From JACKCP01 sp050253255 (GTDB taxonomy: Bacteria > Desulfobacterota > Desulfobacteria > Desulfobacterales > JACKCP01), in the NCBI GenBank assembly GCA_050253255.1, contig JBFWJK010000094.1, positions 1-12,672 of the forward strand: 12,672 nt of DNA, read 5' to 3'. Shown piece by piece: positions 6,273 through 12,672 of the stretch. Position 1 is the stretch's first letter. Each line of letters opens with the position of its first letter. The notes below the pieces were generated by a model that did no database searches, was not told the origin of the DNA, and worked only from the letters and a program-made list of their open reading frames with translations. A program made the translations under genes and the position numbers.

Positions 6273-7850
6273 ATGCCAAAATTCAATAAGAGAAAATGGA
6301 CAATAAAAGAACTTTTAGATCTTGACTATTTTTTGTATCTCAGGAGAAAAAATTATAACGCCTCAGATTTAAATGCTGACAGAAAATTTTTCCGGGAAAA
6401 AATGGATTCTTATCTTGAAAAAGAAGGTAAAAGCAGTTCTGATCAAAATGACATAATTCATGCGTGGCTTCGTGCAAAAAGTTCTGAATTCTCAGATTCA
6501 GGGGGGAGTCATCTTCCGGGAGATTTTTATGAATCGTCTTTTAAAACGATTATTTTGCTGTTTTCTTTTTTTGCCTTTGTGTCGGGTCTTTCCGCTGTTT
6601 TTGCGTTTTTATCTTATACAGGATCAGCTCCTGTAAATGTGTTTTACTTTTTTATCCTGTTTGCAGGAATTCATTTGTTTCTGCTTCCTTTTGCACTGCT
6701 TCCTTTTTTTGCAGTTTCAAAAGAAAAAATCATAAAAAAGTTTTCTTTTTTTTCACCTCTTTACTCCATGATTAAATTTACAACTGTAAAATACGGCGTA
6801 AAATTAAGTAAAAAATTTTCACCGGATAAATTCAATAACTTTTCATATACCGGTTTATCAAAATACAGGGAACCTTTTTTCTGGCTGATTTTTTCTTCTG
6901 CTCAGCTGATTTTTGTCCTTTTCAGTGCAGGAGTCCTTTTTGGAACTTTTTTAAAGGTTCTTGGAAGCGACCTTGCTTTTGGATGGCAGACAACTTTAAG
7001 TACCGGACCTGAATATATCCACAGACTTGTTGCTGCTCTGGCATCTCCCTGGTCATGGTTTGTCCCGGATTCACTGGCTGTACCGTCCCTTGAAGAAGTA
7101 AGAGGCAGCAGGATCGTCCTCAAAGAGGGGATTGCATCTCTTTCTACTTCCGATATGGTTTCCTGGTGGCCTTTTTTATGTTTTTCCGTATTATTTTATG
7201 CAGTTATTCCAAGGTTTGCAATAATGTCTGTTTCCTGTTTTTTTTATTTAAGATCAATGAAAAATCAACCGCCTGACAGCTCAGAACTCAGACAGCTTGC
7301 AAGAGATCTAACAACACCTGAAGTAGGTTTCTTCCATGAAGATTCAGGATCTGGGTCAAAAATTGGAGACATGGAAAGATCTGTTTCAGATAAAAAAGTT
7401 TTTAATGCCGGAAATACTGACAAATATAAAGAGGAGATAAGACTTATAGTTCCTGAAGATATATATTCTGAATCTGCAGCTGAAGTTATTGAAAAATCAG
7501 CAGTGAAAAAATTCGGTTTTCTTTCGGGGCCTGTTTTTAAATCAACTGGTGTTTCAGATATTGACATGGATGAATTTGGAAAAAACCCCGAATTTCTCAA
7601 TAATAGAGATAAATCGATCTTTATGGTATGCTTTGAAGCATGGCAGCCTCCTTTAAAACAGACAGCTGATTATCTTTTACAGCTGAGGCAAATTATCGGG
7701 AGCCAGGCTGAAATAATAGTTGTACTCATAGGGAAGCCTGCTGAAAACGGTTTTTTAAATGTAAGAGAAAATGATTTCAGTTTATGGGCCTCAAAAATCA
7801 AAAGGATTAATGATCCTCTTATCAAAGTTTTTAAACTTGATCCGGAATAA
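6273..7850 (+). CDS. DUF2868 family membrane protein, partner of the DUF3482 GTPase
   Basis: A 525-residue inner-membrane protein. The N-terminal cytoplasmic part has LLDLDYFLYLRR (14-25), typical of DUF2868 (PF11067). Four membrane segments are predicted: about 91-113, 121-147, 202-226 and 298-326. Between helices 3 and 4 lies a non-membrane segment with the family motif PSLEEVRGSRIVL (261-273). After about 330 comes a low-complexity charged linker, then a soluble C-terminal domain (about 418-525) with FEAWQPPLKQTADYLLQLR. The ATG at 6273 is the only ATG, GTG or TTG start between an in-frame stop at 6195 and the family motif, but it lacks a clear ribosome-binding site, so translation may be weak. 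The 6136-6272 spacer in front shows no convincing promoter. The next gene starts 6 bases after the stop. DUF2868 and DUF3482 genes are commonly adjacent in proteobacteria; the role of the pair is unknown to me. Confidence 0.8.
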   Translation: MPKFNKRKWTIKELLDLDYFLYLRRKNYNASDLNADRKFFREKMDSYLEKEGKSSSDQNDIIHAWLRAKSSEFSDSGGSHLPGDFYESSFKTIILLFSFFAFVSGLSAVFAFLSYTGSAPVNVFYFFILFAGIHLFLLPFALLPFFAVSKEKIIKKFSFFSPLYSMIKFTTVKYGVKLSKKFSPDKFNNFSYTGLSKYREPFFWLIFSSAQLIFVLFSAGVLFGTFLKVLGSDLAFGWQTTLSTGPEYIHRLVAALASPWSWFVPDSLAVPSLEEVRGSRIVLKEGIASLSTSDMVSWWPFLCFSVLFYAVIPRFAIMSVSCFFYLRSMKNQPPDSSELRQLARDLTTPEVGFFHEDSGSGSKIGDMERSVSDKKVFNAGNTDKYKEEIRLIVPEDIYSESAAEVIEKSAVKKFGFLSGPVFKSTGVSDIDMDEFGKNPEFLNNRDKSIFMVCFEAWQPPLKQTADYLLQLRQIIGSQAEIIVVLIGKPAENGFLNVRENDFSLWASKIKRINDPLIKVFKLDPE

Positions 7851-7856
7851 TATTTT

Positions 7857-9308
7857 ATGGAAAACAATAATTTATCTGCAAAAAATCCAGTCCCTGTTTT
7901 TGCCGTTGTCGGGCATCCAAACGAGGGTAAATCATCTGTGGTTTCAACTCTTGCTGAAGACGATAAAGTCAGAATCAGTCCCTATCCCGGTGAAACTTTA
8001 GAGTGCATGGCTTTTCCTGTTCTGATAGACGGGCATGAAATTATAAGATTTGTAGATACTCCCGGTTTTCAGAATCCCGGGAAGACTCTTTTGTGGATGA
8101 GAAATTACAGCGGCAGTGACTCGAAACTTTTAAGTTCGTTTATTGAAGAAAACAGATTTAATTCTGATTTTGAAGATGAAGTGAAACTTCTTTCTCCTGT
8201 TTCTGAGGGTGCCTGTATAATTTACGTCGCTGACGGTTCAAGGCCTGTAAGGACAATAGATAAAATGGAAATGGAAATTCTCAGACTCACCGGCAGACCC
8301 AGAATGGCAGTGCTCAATATTAAAGATGACGACAGAAAATATCTGGAAGACTGGAAACATGAATTTATAAAACATTTTAATTCTGTAAGGATTTTTAATG
8401 CCCATACCGCAACATACAGGGAAAGAATAGCACTTCTTGAATCTCTTAAGGCAATTCATCAGGACTGGCAGGAAAAAATAGGCCGCGTTGTCGATGCTTT
8501 TAAAATCGACTGGGACAGAAGGGCGGAAAAAGCTTCAGAATATATAATTGAATTTTTAAGGGAAAGCATCTGTTTTAAAATCAGGAAACCGGTTTCTGAC
8601 CGGGCAGGAATCGATGAGTTTAAAAATGAACTTGTCTCATTGTACAGAAAAAAACTTGTAAACCTTGAACGATCTGCCTGCAGCAAAATAAAAAAACTCT
8701 ACAAGCACAATATATTCAGCTATAGTCTCCCTGAATATTCAATCCTCAATGATGATTTGTTTGATGAAAAAAATCTGGAAATTCTGGGGCTTAAATCAAG
8801 TCAGCTTGCAATAGCAGGAGGTGTTGCAGGAGGCATGGTTGGAGCTGTGGCGGACGGAGCATTTCATGGACTGAGCTTTGGTGTTTTTTCAGCCCTCGGC
8901 GGAGCTGCCGGAGCTGGCTATGCATATCTTAACAGAAACAGAGTCGCAGATGTGAAGGTTGCAGGCATGAAGATCGGCAGTTTAAATCTGACTGTCGGGC
9001 CGTGCAGAAACATTCAGCTTTTTTATGTTCTTATGGACAGGGTTTTGATTTATTACTCCCATGCAATCAACTGGGCTCACGGTAAAAGGGAAAAAAATCA
9101 TCATGAAGCTTATGGTGAAGTTAAAAAAATAGGTTTTTCTTCCTGCCTTGATAATGAAAAAAGAAAAATATTTGATAAGTTCTTCAGACAGTCGATAAAG
9201 CCGGATTCATTTAAAAAAGAAGCTGTTTCAGAAAAAGATGCGGTTTTTCAGATGAAAGAGATTTTACTTTCAATATCTGATGATTCTTTTTCATGCAAAG
9301 GAGAGTGA
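7857..9308 (+). CDS. GTPase with C-terminal DUF3482 domain
   Basis: A 483-residue Era/TrmE-like GTPase fused to DUF3482. The G domain spans about 12-200: G1 GHPNEGKS at 19-26, a TxE stretch as G2 candidate near 47-49, G3 DTPG at 67-70, and a G4-like NIKD at 154-157 in place of NKxD. The middle (about 205-305) is a charged helical region. At 317-358 a glycine/alanine-rich hydrophobic stretch (AGGVAGGMVGAVADG, then LGGAAGAGYAYL) could enter a membrane as a glycine-zipper hairpin. The region after it (VADVKVAGMKIGSLNLTVGP) is typical of DUF3482. The layout suggests a GTP-driven membrane-associated protein working with the DUF2868 membrane protein encoded just upstream (inference). A bidirectional terminator follows, ending the two-gene unit. 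G4 departs from consensus, so nucleotide specificity is worth testing. Confidence 0.85.
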   Translation: MENNNLSAKNPVPVFAVVGHPNEGKSSVVSTLAEDDKVRISPYPGETLECMAFPVLIDGHEIIRFVDTPGFQNPGKTLLWMRNYSGSDSKLLSSFIEENRFNSDFEDEVKLLSPVSEGACIIYVADGSRPVRTIDKMEMEILRLTGRPRMAVLNIKDDDRKYLEDWKHEFIKHFNSVRIFNAHTATYRERIALLESLKAIHQDWQEKIGRVVDAFKIDWDRRAEKASEYIIEFLRESICFKIRKPVSDRAGIDEFKNELVSLYRKKLVNLERSACSKIKKLYKHNIFSYSLPEYSILNDDLFDEKNLEILGLKSSQLAIAGGVAGGMVGAVADGAFHGLSFGVFSALGGAAGAGYAYLNRNRVADVKVAGMKIGSLNLTVGPCRNIQLFYVLMDRVLIYYSHAINWAHGKREKNHHEAYGEVKKIGFSSCLDNEKRKIFDKFFRQSIKPDSFKKEAVSEKDAVFQMKEILLSISDDSFSCKGE

Positions 9309-9333
9309 AAAGATATCTGTTTCAGGGCTGAAC

Positions 9334-9370
9334 AAAAAAAAGCTCCGGCAAATAATTACCGGAGCTTTTT
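9334..9370. terminator. Bidirectional intrinsic terminator between DUF3482 gene and fusA
   Basis: AGCTCCGG (9341-9348) and CCGGAGCT (9359-9366) form a GC-rich 8-bp stem with a 10-base loop, preceded by an A-run (9334-9340) and followed by a T-run (9366-9370). The A/T flanks let it work on both strands, ending the + strand DUF2868-DUF3482 unit and the convergent minus-strand fusA transcript. Confidence 0.9.
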
Positions 9371-9397
9371 CTGTTTATTTCATAGTAAAATTATTTT

Positions 9398-11479
9398 TTA
9401 CTTTTTATTCTGACGTGCTTTTACTTCTTCTTCAACTTTTTCAATTATTTCCATTGGAGCACGCTTGTAAAAACCAAATTCCATTGTAAACTGAGCCTTA
9501 CCCTGTGTGCATGATCTAAGGTCTGTTGAATATCCGAACATTTCAGAAAGAGGAGTTTCCGCTTCAATGGTACACATCGGACCGTCTTCATGAACTCCTT
9601 TTATTATACCTCTTCTCTGGTTTAGAGTTCCGATTACGTTACCCTGAAATTCACCCGGAGTTTCAACAACAACCTTCATTATTGGCTCAAGAATTGTAGG
9701 CTTGGCTTTGTAGTAAACATCAAGGAAAGCATCTCTTGCAGCTGTACGGAAAGCCATTTCAGATGAGTCGACAGCATGGGCTGCACCGTCATTTATTACA
9801 ACTCTAACTCCGGTTACAGGGAATTCAAGTCTAGGACCTTTTGCAAGGCAGTCTTTAAAGCCGGCTTCACATGCAGGAATAAACTGTCTTGGAATAACAC
9901 CGCCCTTGATAAGGTCTACAAATTCAAATTCTTCCTCGATAGGCTCGATATAACCGGCAACACGTGCAAACTGTCCGGAACCACCGGTCTGCTTCTTGTG
10001 TGTGTAGTTGAATTCAGCATGCTGGGTAATAGCTTCCCTGTATGCAACTCTTGGCTGTCCTGTAGTAACTTCAGCCTTGTATTCTCTTTTCATTCTTTCT
10101 ATGTAAACTTCCAGATGAAGTTCACCCATACCTTCAATGATTGTTTCTCCGGATTCATCGTCAACAAAAGTTCTGAAAGTCGGGTCTTCCTTTGTAAACC
10201 TTTGAAGAGCCTTTGACATGTTGATCTGAGCTTTGTTGTCCTTTGGAGTTACTGAAAGAGAAATAACAGGCTTTGGAATAAACATTGAAGTCATGGAAAC
10301 GTTAAGGTCAGGATCACAGAATGTATCTCCTGAAGCACAGTCAACGCCGAAAATTGCTCCGATCATTCCTGCAGGAATTTCGTTTATATCTTCCATCTGG
10401 TCCGCATGCATTCTGACAAGACGGCCGATTTTAAGTTTTCTCTTTGTTCTTGCATTTATAAGAGTATCGCCTTTTTTTACAGTTCCCTGATAAACTCTCA
10501 GATAAGTAAGCTGTCCGTAGGCACCGTCCTCAAGCTTGAAAGCAAGGGCAACAGCTTTTTCATCAGGGTTGCTTGAAAGCACTATCACTTCTTCACCCTT
10601 GTCAAGGTCGAGTCCTTCGTTATCTACCTGAGTAGGATTTGGAAGGAAAAGAAGTACTGCATCCAAAAGTTTCTGGATTCCTTTGTTTTTAAAAGCCGAA
10701 CCCATTGCCACAGGAGTGAGCTCTCTTATGAGGGTTCCTTTTCTTATTGCAGAAATAAGCATATCTTCAGAAATTTCACTTTCATCTAGAATTGCCTCGG
10801 TCAGTTCATCTGAAAACAGAGATGCTGCATCAACAAGTTCTTCTCTTTTTTCCTGTGCCATTTCAAGAAGATTTTCAGGGATATCCTTTTCAATCAGATC
10901 ATCTCCGTGCTCGCCTTCAAAATAATAAGCCTTCATTTTGATAAGATCTATTACACCTTCAAGTGTATCTTCAAGTCCTATTGGAATCTGAATTGCAACT
11001 GCATTGTGACCAAGCTTGGTCTTTAGCTGCTTGACAACTCTGAAAGGATCTGCACCTGTTCTGTCACATTTGTTGACAAAAGCAATACATGGAACATTGT
11101 ATCTTTTCATCTGCTGGTCAACAGTGATTGACTGGGACTGAACGCCTCCGACTGAGCAAAGAACAAGGATTGCACCGTCAAGAACTCTCAGTGATCTTTC
11201 AACTTCTATTGTAAAGTCAACGTGGCCGGGGGTATCGATAATGTTGATCTGACTGTCTTTCCACTCACAGAATGTTGCTGCGGAAGCAATTGTAATTCCT
11301 CTTTCCTTTTCAAGTTCCATGGAGTCCATGGTTGCACCGACACCGTCTTTGCCCCTGACTTCATGAATTGCGTGAATTCTTTTGGTAAAATAAAGAATTC
11401 TTTCGGTGAGAGTAGTTTTTCCGGAATCGATATGTGCGCTTATACCGATGTTCCTGATTCTGTTAATGTCGTATTTCAT
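9398..11479 (-). CDS. fusA: Translation elongation factor G, mitochondrial-EF-G1-like type
   Basis: A 693-residue ribosomal translocase GTPase, full length for EF-G. G domain: G1 AHIDSGKT 15-22, switch I ending RGIT 60-63, G3 DTPGH 82-86, G4 NKCD 136-139. Domains II-V follow, including the domain III/IV stretch GMGELHLEVY, the domain IV tip HKKQTGGSGQ and the C-terminal MFGYSTDLRSCTQGKAQFTMEF. Several signatures (HIDSGKTTLTERIL, HEVRGKDGVGATMDSMELE, CASGDTF) match the spdEFG1/mitochondrial EF-G1 subfamily more than canonical bacterial FusA, which has HIDAGKTTTTERIL. It is not next to rpsL, rpsG or tuf, so it is probably a stand-alone copy, and other EF-G paralogues are likely elsewhere in the genome. 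AGGAA sits just upstream of the ATG. It is convergent with the DUF3482 gene and shares a terminator with it. Elongation rather than recycling function is inferred from the subfamily. Confidence 0.95.
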   Translation of the reverse strand: MKYDINRIRNIGISAHIDSGKTTLTERILYFTKRIHAIHEVRGKDGVGATMDSMELEKERGITIASAATFCEWKDSQINIIDTPGHVDFTIEVERSLRVLDGAILVLCSVGGVQSQSITVDQQMKRYNVPCIAFVNKCDRTGADPFRVVKQLKTKLGHNAVAIQIPIGLEDTLEGVIDLIKMKAYYFEGEHGDDLIEKDIPENLLEMAQEKREELVDAASLFSDELTEAILDESEISEDMLISAIRKGTLIRELTPVAMGSAFKNKGIQKLLDAVLLFLPNPTQVDNEGLDLDKGEEVIVLSSNPDEKAVALAFKLEDGAYGQLTYLRVYQGTVKKGDTLINARTKRKLKIGRLVRMHADQMEDINEIPAGMIGAIFGVDCASGDTFCDPDLNVSMTSMFIPKPVISLSVTPKDNKAQINMSKALQRFTKEDPTFRTFVDDESGETIIEGMGELHLEVYIERMKREYKAEVTTGQPRVAYREAITQHAEFNYTHKKQTGGSGQFARVAGYIEPIEEEFEFVDLIKGGVIPRQFIPACEAGFKDCLAKGPRLEFPVTGVRVVINDGAAHAVDSSEMAFRTAARDAFLDVYYKAKPTILEPIMKVVVETPGEFQGNVIGTLNQRRGIIKGVHEDGPMCTIEAETPLSEMFGYSTDLRSCTQGKAQFTMEFGFYKRAPMEIIEKVEEEVKARQNKK

Positions 11480-11538
11480 TTCCTGTTCCTTAAAATATAA
11501 AAAAATTGTTTAAACTAAAAATACCCGGCTTTCCCTGT

Positions 11539-11570
11539 AACCTGAATATTTTAAAGTGTTTTGGTTCAGG
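11539..11570 (-). repeat. Inverted repeat in the fusA leader
   Basis: CCTGAA (11541-11546) and TTCAGG (11565-11570), extendable by flanking AA/GTT with a bulge, bracket an AT-rich 18-base loop 60-90 bases upstream of fusA. It could be leader structure or an operator; there is no further support. Confidence 0.25.
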
Positions 11571-11600
11571 GTTTGTTAACCATAAGTTTTTAATGAATTA

Positions 11601-11634
11601 AAAAAAATCGGCATTTCATTGAGAATGCCGATTT
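11601..11634 (-). terminator. Intrinsic terminator, minus strand
   Basis: Read on the minus strand, AAATCGGCATT (11634-11624) pairs with AATGCCGATTT (11615-11605) around an 8-base loop, and the T-run continues to 11601. This is a strong terminator for transcripts coming from the right. It lies 122 bases upstream of fusA, so it either ends the small-ORF transcript or acts as an attenuator in a fusA leader. Confidence 0.85.
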
Positions 11635-11648
11635 CAGACCAAACAAAG
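11601..11648 (-). ncRNA. Candidate ~50-nt small RNA or terminated fusA leader
   Basis: A near-consensus minus-strand promoter (TTGACA, 17-base spacer, TATCTT) would start transcription near 11648, and the terminator stem begins about 14 bases later and ends in a T-run at 11601. If termination is efficient, the product is a roughly 48-nt RNA that is mostly hairpin. If it is leaky, the same promoter drives fusA with a leader of about 170 nt. The start is estimated from promoter position only. Confidence 0.35.
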
Positions 11649-11654
11649 TAGCGA

Positions 11655-11683
11655 AAGATATACTGAAGTAATTGGATTGTCAA
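11655..11683 (-). promoter_or_regulatory. Strong sigma-70-type promoter, minus strand
   Basis: On the minus strand a perfect TTGACA (11683-11678) is separated by exactly 17 bases from TATCTT (11660-11655), a 4/6 match to TATAAT. It is the best promoter match seen in the window and lies downstream of the small ORF at 11710-11886, pointing at the terminator hairpin and then fusA. Confidence 0.65.
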
Positions 11684-11709
11684 CTAAAAAAGCACATTTT
11701 TTTCTTAAA

Positions 11710-11886
11710 TCAGCCTGTGAAACAGCTTATACCTGTTTCACTGTCAATAGTCCAGTGATTTCTTCTTTCAGTTTTGCTTCTTCTGTCATTTTCCACAGGA
11801 ATGTTCATCTTTCTTCTGTCAGAAACTTTTCTTGGTTTAAAAACTGAATTTTGGGTCAGAAATTCTTCCTTGCTTCCGGGTCTCAT
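11710..11886 (-). CDS. Small arginine-rich hypothetical protein, 58 residues
   Basis: A minus-strand ORF from ATG (11886-11884) to TGA (11712-11710). A clear AGGAG (complement of 11895-11899) lies 8 bases before the start, an ideal ribosome-binding site. The protein is hydrophilic and basic (MRPGSKEEFL start), with three evenly built motifs, SDRRK (22-26), NDRRS (33-37) and TERRN (40-44), then an aromatic/hydrophobic tail HWTIDSETG and one Cys near the end (SCFTG). No signal peptide or membrane helix is present, and no known domain was recognised. The repeated acidic-R-R pattern resembles short basic tails or linkers seen in deltaproteobacterial proteins and could bind nucleic acid or an acidic partner (speculation). 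It is followed within 80 bases by an intrinsic terminator. Its divergent neighbour is the Nudix gene. Being short, it could be missed by gene callers. Confidence 0.6.
   Translation of the reverse strand: MRPGSKEEFLTQNSVFKPRKVSDRRKMNIPVENDRRSKTERRNHWTIDSETGISCFTG
11717..11741. repeat. Perfect 9-bp hairpin at the 3' end of the small ORF
   Basis: GTGAAACAG (11717-11725) and CTGTTTCAC (11733-11741) form a perfect stem with a 7-base loop inside the last codons of the minus-strand small ORF. There is no T-run beside it in the minus direction, so it may protect the mRNA 3' end. Confidence 0.5.
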
Positions 11887-12022
11887 ATTTGATTCTCCTG
11901 TTTAGTTTGGTTTATGTATTTAAAAGAATAATTTATGATTATTTTAATGTACAGTGTTTAAATAAAATTTTTTGAATTTTGAAACCAGGGTATTGATAAA
12001 AATTGTTTTTTAACCTAAGTTT

Positions 12023-12051
12023 AACGATTTTAATCGTTTATGATTTATAAT
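12023..12051 (+). promoter_or_regulatory. Putative Nudix promoter with overlapping palindrome
   Basis: A consensus -10 box TATAAT (12046-12051) lies 72 bases before the Nudix ATG. Upstream, AACGATT (12023-12029) and AATCGTT (12032-12038) form a perfect palindrome overlapping the -35 zone; the best -35 match is TTAACG (12021-12026) with a long 19-base spacer. The palindrome lies between the divergent small ORF and the Nudix gene and could be a repressor or activator site for one or both. Confidence 0.45.
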
Positions 12052-12123
12052 CTGAACTGTTAATGAGCAGAAAAAATTATATAAAAAGAGCAGTGATTGT
12101 AAAAAAGGAAGGAAACTTTGACC

Positions 12124-12525
12124 ATGAAACCTGTAACTCCTTTACTTGCTGTTGACGGGATCGTTGAATTCAAAAACAGAATAATTCTTGTGGAAAGAAA
12201 GAATCACCCAAAGGGTTTTGCTCTGCCCGGAGGATTTGTCGACATAGGTGAAACTGTTGAAAATGCAGTTAAAAGGGAAGTTTTTGAAGAAACCGGGGTT
12301 CATGTTGAAATTGAAAAACTTTTTAATGTTTATTCAGATCCGCAAAGGGATGAAAGAGGACACTGCGTGAGTATTGTTTTTGTCTGCAGGCTTTTGGACG
12401 AAAATGAAATCCCAAGTGGAGGCGACGATGCGGCTGAAGCTCATTTTTTTGATCTTTCAGATCTCCCGTCAAATCTTTGCTTTGATCATGAAAAAATAAT
12501 TTCAGACTATATAAAAGGAAGATAA
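12124..12525 (+). CDS. Nudix hydrolase
   Basis: A 133-residue cytoplasmic Nudix protein that cleaves nucleoside diphosphates linked to another moiety. The Nudix box G-x5-E-x7-R-E-U-x-E-E-x-G-U is complete: it opens at GGFVDIGE and closes with REVFEETGV (about residues 37-60), supplying the Mg-binding glutamates. The overall pattern (LLAVDGIVEF, then ILVERKNHPKGFALPGG) resembles the ADP-ribose pyrophosphatase-like COG1051 group, but the substrate cannot be fixed from sequence. ATG at 12124 is chosen; an in-frame TTG at 12118, 5 bases after AGGAAGG, would add two residues and is a real alternative. The stop codon directly touches the rsmG ATG (TAAATG), so the two genes are almost certainly co-transcribed, perhaps with coupled translation. 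Confidence 0.92.
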   Translation: MKPVTPLLAVDGIVEFKNRIILVERKNHPKGFALPGGFVDIGETVENAVKREVFEETGVHVEIEKLFNVYSDPQRDERGHCVSIVFVCRLLDENEIPSGGDDAAEAHFFDLSDLPSNLCFDHEKIISDYIKGR

Positions 12526-12672
12526 ATGAAGGATTTTGACAATGAATGGATAGATTTTTTAAAAGAAGTTTTTCTGAAGATTGGTATTGAGCTGGACAAT
12601 CACAGAACACTTCAGTTTCAGACCTATGCAAGGGAACTTGTTTTCTGGAACAAAAAAAAGAATCTTACTTCA
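12526..12672 (+). CDS. rsmG: 16S rRNA (guanine527-N7)-methyltransferase, N-terminal fragment
   Basis: The first 49 residues of a gene cut by the right edge. The segment ending FWNKKKNLTS (about 40-49) matches the conserved opening of RsmG/GidB (typically L-x-x-WNKxxNLT), preceded by the usual amphipathic helix region. RsmG methylates G527 of 16S rRNA using S-adenosylmethionine; the methyltransferase domain itself lies beyond the window. The ATG follows the Nudix stop with no gap, and AGGA (12516-12519) inside the Nudix 3' end serves as ribosome-binding site. Identification rests on the N-terminal motif only. Confidence 0.8.
   Translation, partial: MKDFDNEWIDFLKEVFLKIGIELDNHRTLQFQTYARELVFWNKKKNLTS

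Noticed and set aside
9776..10216. 146-residue + strand open frame antisense to fusA
   Set aside because: Out-of-frame complement of a highly conserved gene, with Cys/Ser/Phe-rich composition and no recognisable domain.
11927..11943. AATAAT/ATTATT inverted repeat as a Fur box
   Set aside because: Aligned to the 19-bp Fur consensus it matches at only a few positions, and the neighbouring genes are not iron related.

Overview
The window looks like chromosome of a low-GC Desulfobacterota (deltaproteobacterial) bacterium. This is inferred from protein character: an elongation factor G of the spirochaete/delta/mitochondrial-like type, DUF1566 repeat proteins, an LbtU-like porin next to DUF4198 proteins, and a CCxGCxGC membrane peptide. 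The genus cannot be settled from this sequence. No rRNA, tRNA, CRISPR array, insertion sequence or phage gene was seen.

Layout. (1) Bases 1-104 hold the tail of an unidentified + strand gene, followed by a structured leader with an 11-bp inverted repeat and a T-run. (2) Bases 224-4971 form a same-strand, probably metal-acquisition, cluster: DUF4198 periplasmic protein, LbtU-type outer-membrane porin, TonB-dependent receptor, second DUF4198 protein, and a 49-residue GTG-start Cys-rich membrane peptide of the FeoB-associated type. The last three genes are 9 nt apart and probably co-transcribed. Both DUF4198 precursors have a 22-residue signal peptide whose predicted cleavage leaves histidine as residue 1. 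(3) Bases 4972-5235 carry several inverted repeats and lead into a cytoplasmic-looking protein with two DUF1566 domains. (4) Bases 6273-9308 hold the DUF2868 membrane protein and DUF3482 GTPase pair, 6 nt apart, whose cellular role is not known to me. (5) A bidirectional terminator separates this pair from convergent fusA on the minus strand. (6) The 11480-12123 spacer contains a 58-residue arginine-rich minus-strand ORF, a strong minus-strand promoter immediately followed by an intrinsic terminator (a roughly 50-nt RNA or a fusA leader attenuator), and a palindrome at a divergent promoter. (7) A Nudix hydrolase gene abuts the start of rsmG, which runs off the right edge.

How the parts may work together. 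In region 2 the porin and receptor would admit a metal or metal chelate through the outer membrane. The two DUF4198 proteins would handle it in the periplasm, and the Cys-rich peptide may assist an inner-membrane transporter not seen in the window. The metal (Fe, Ni or Co) cannot be read from the sequence. Region 4 pairs a four-helix membrane protein with a GTPase that itself carries a glycine-rich hydrophobic segment, suggesting a membrane-linked GTPase module. Regions 5-7 contain translation-related genes (fusA, rsmG) around a small-gene/regulatory island.
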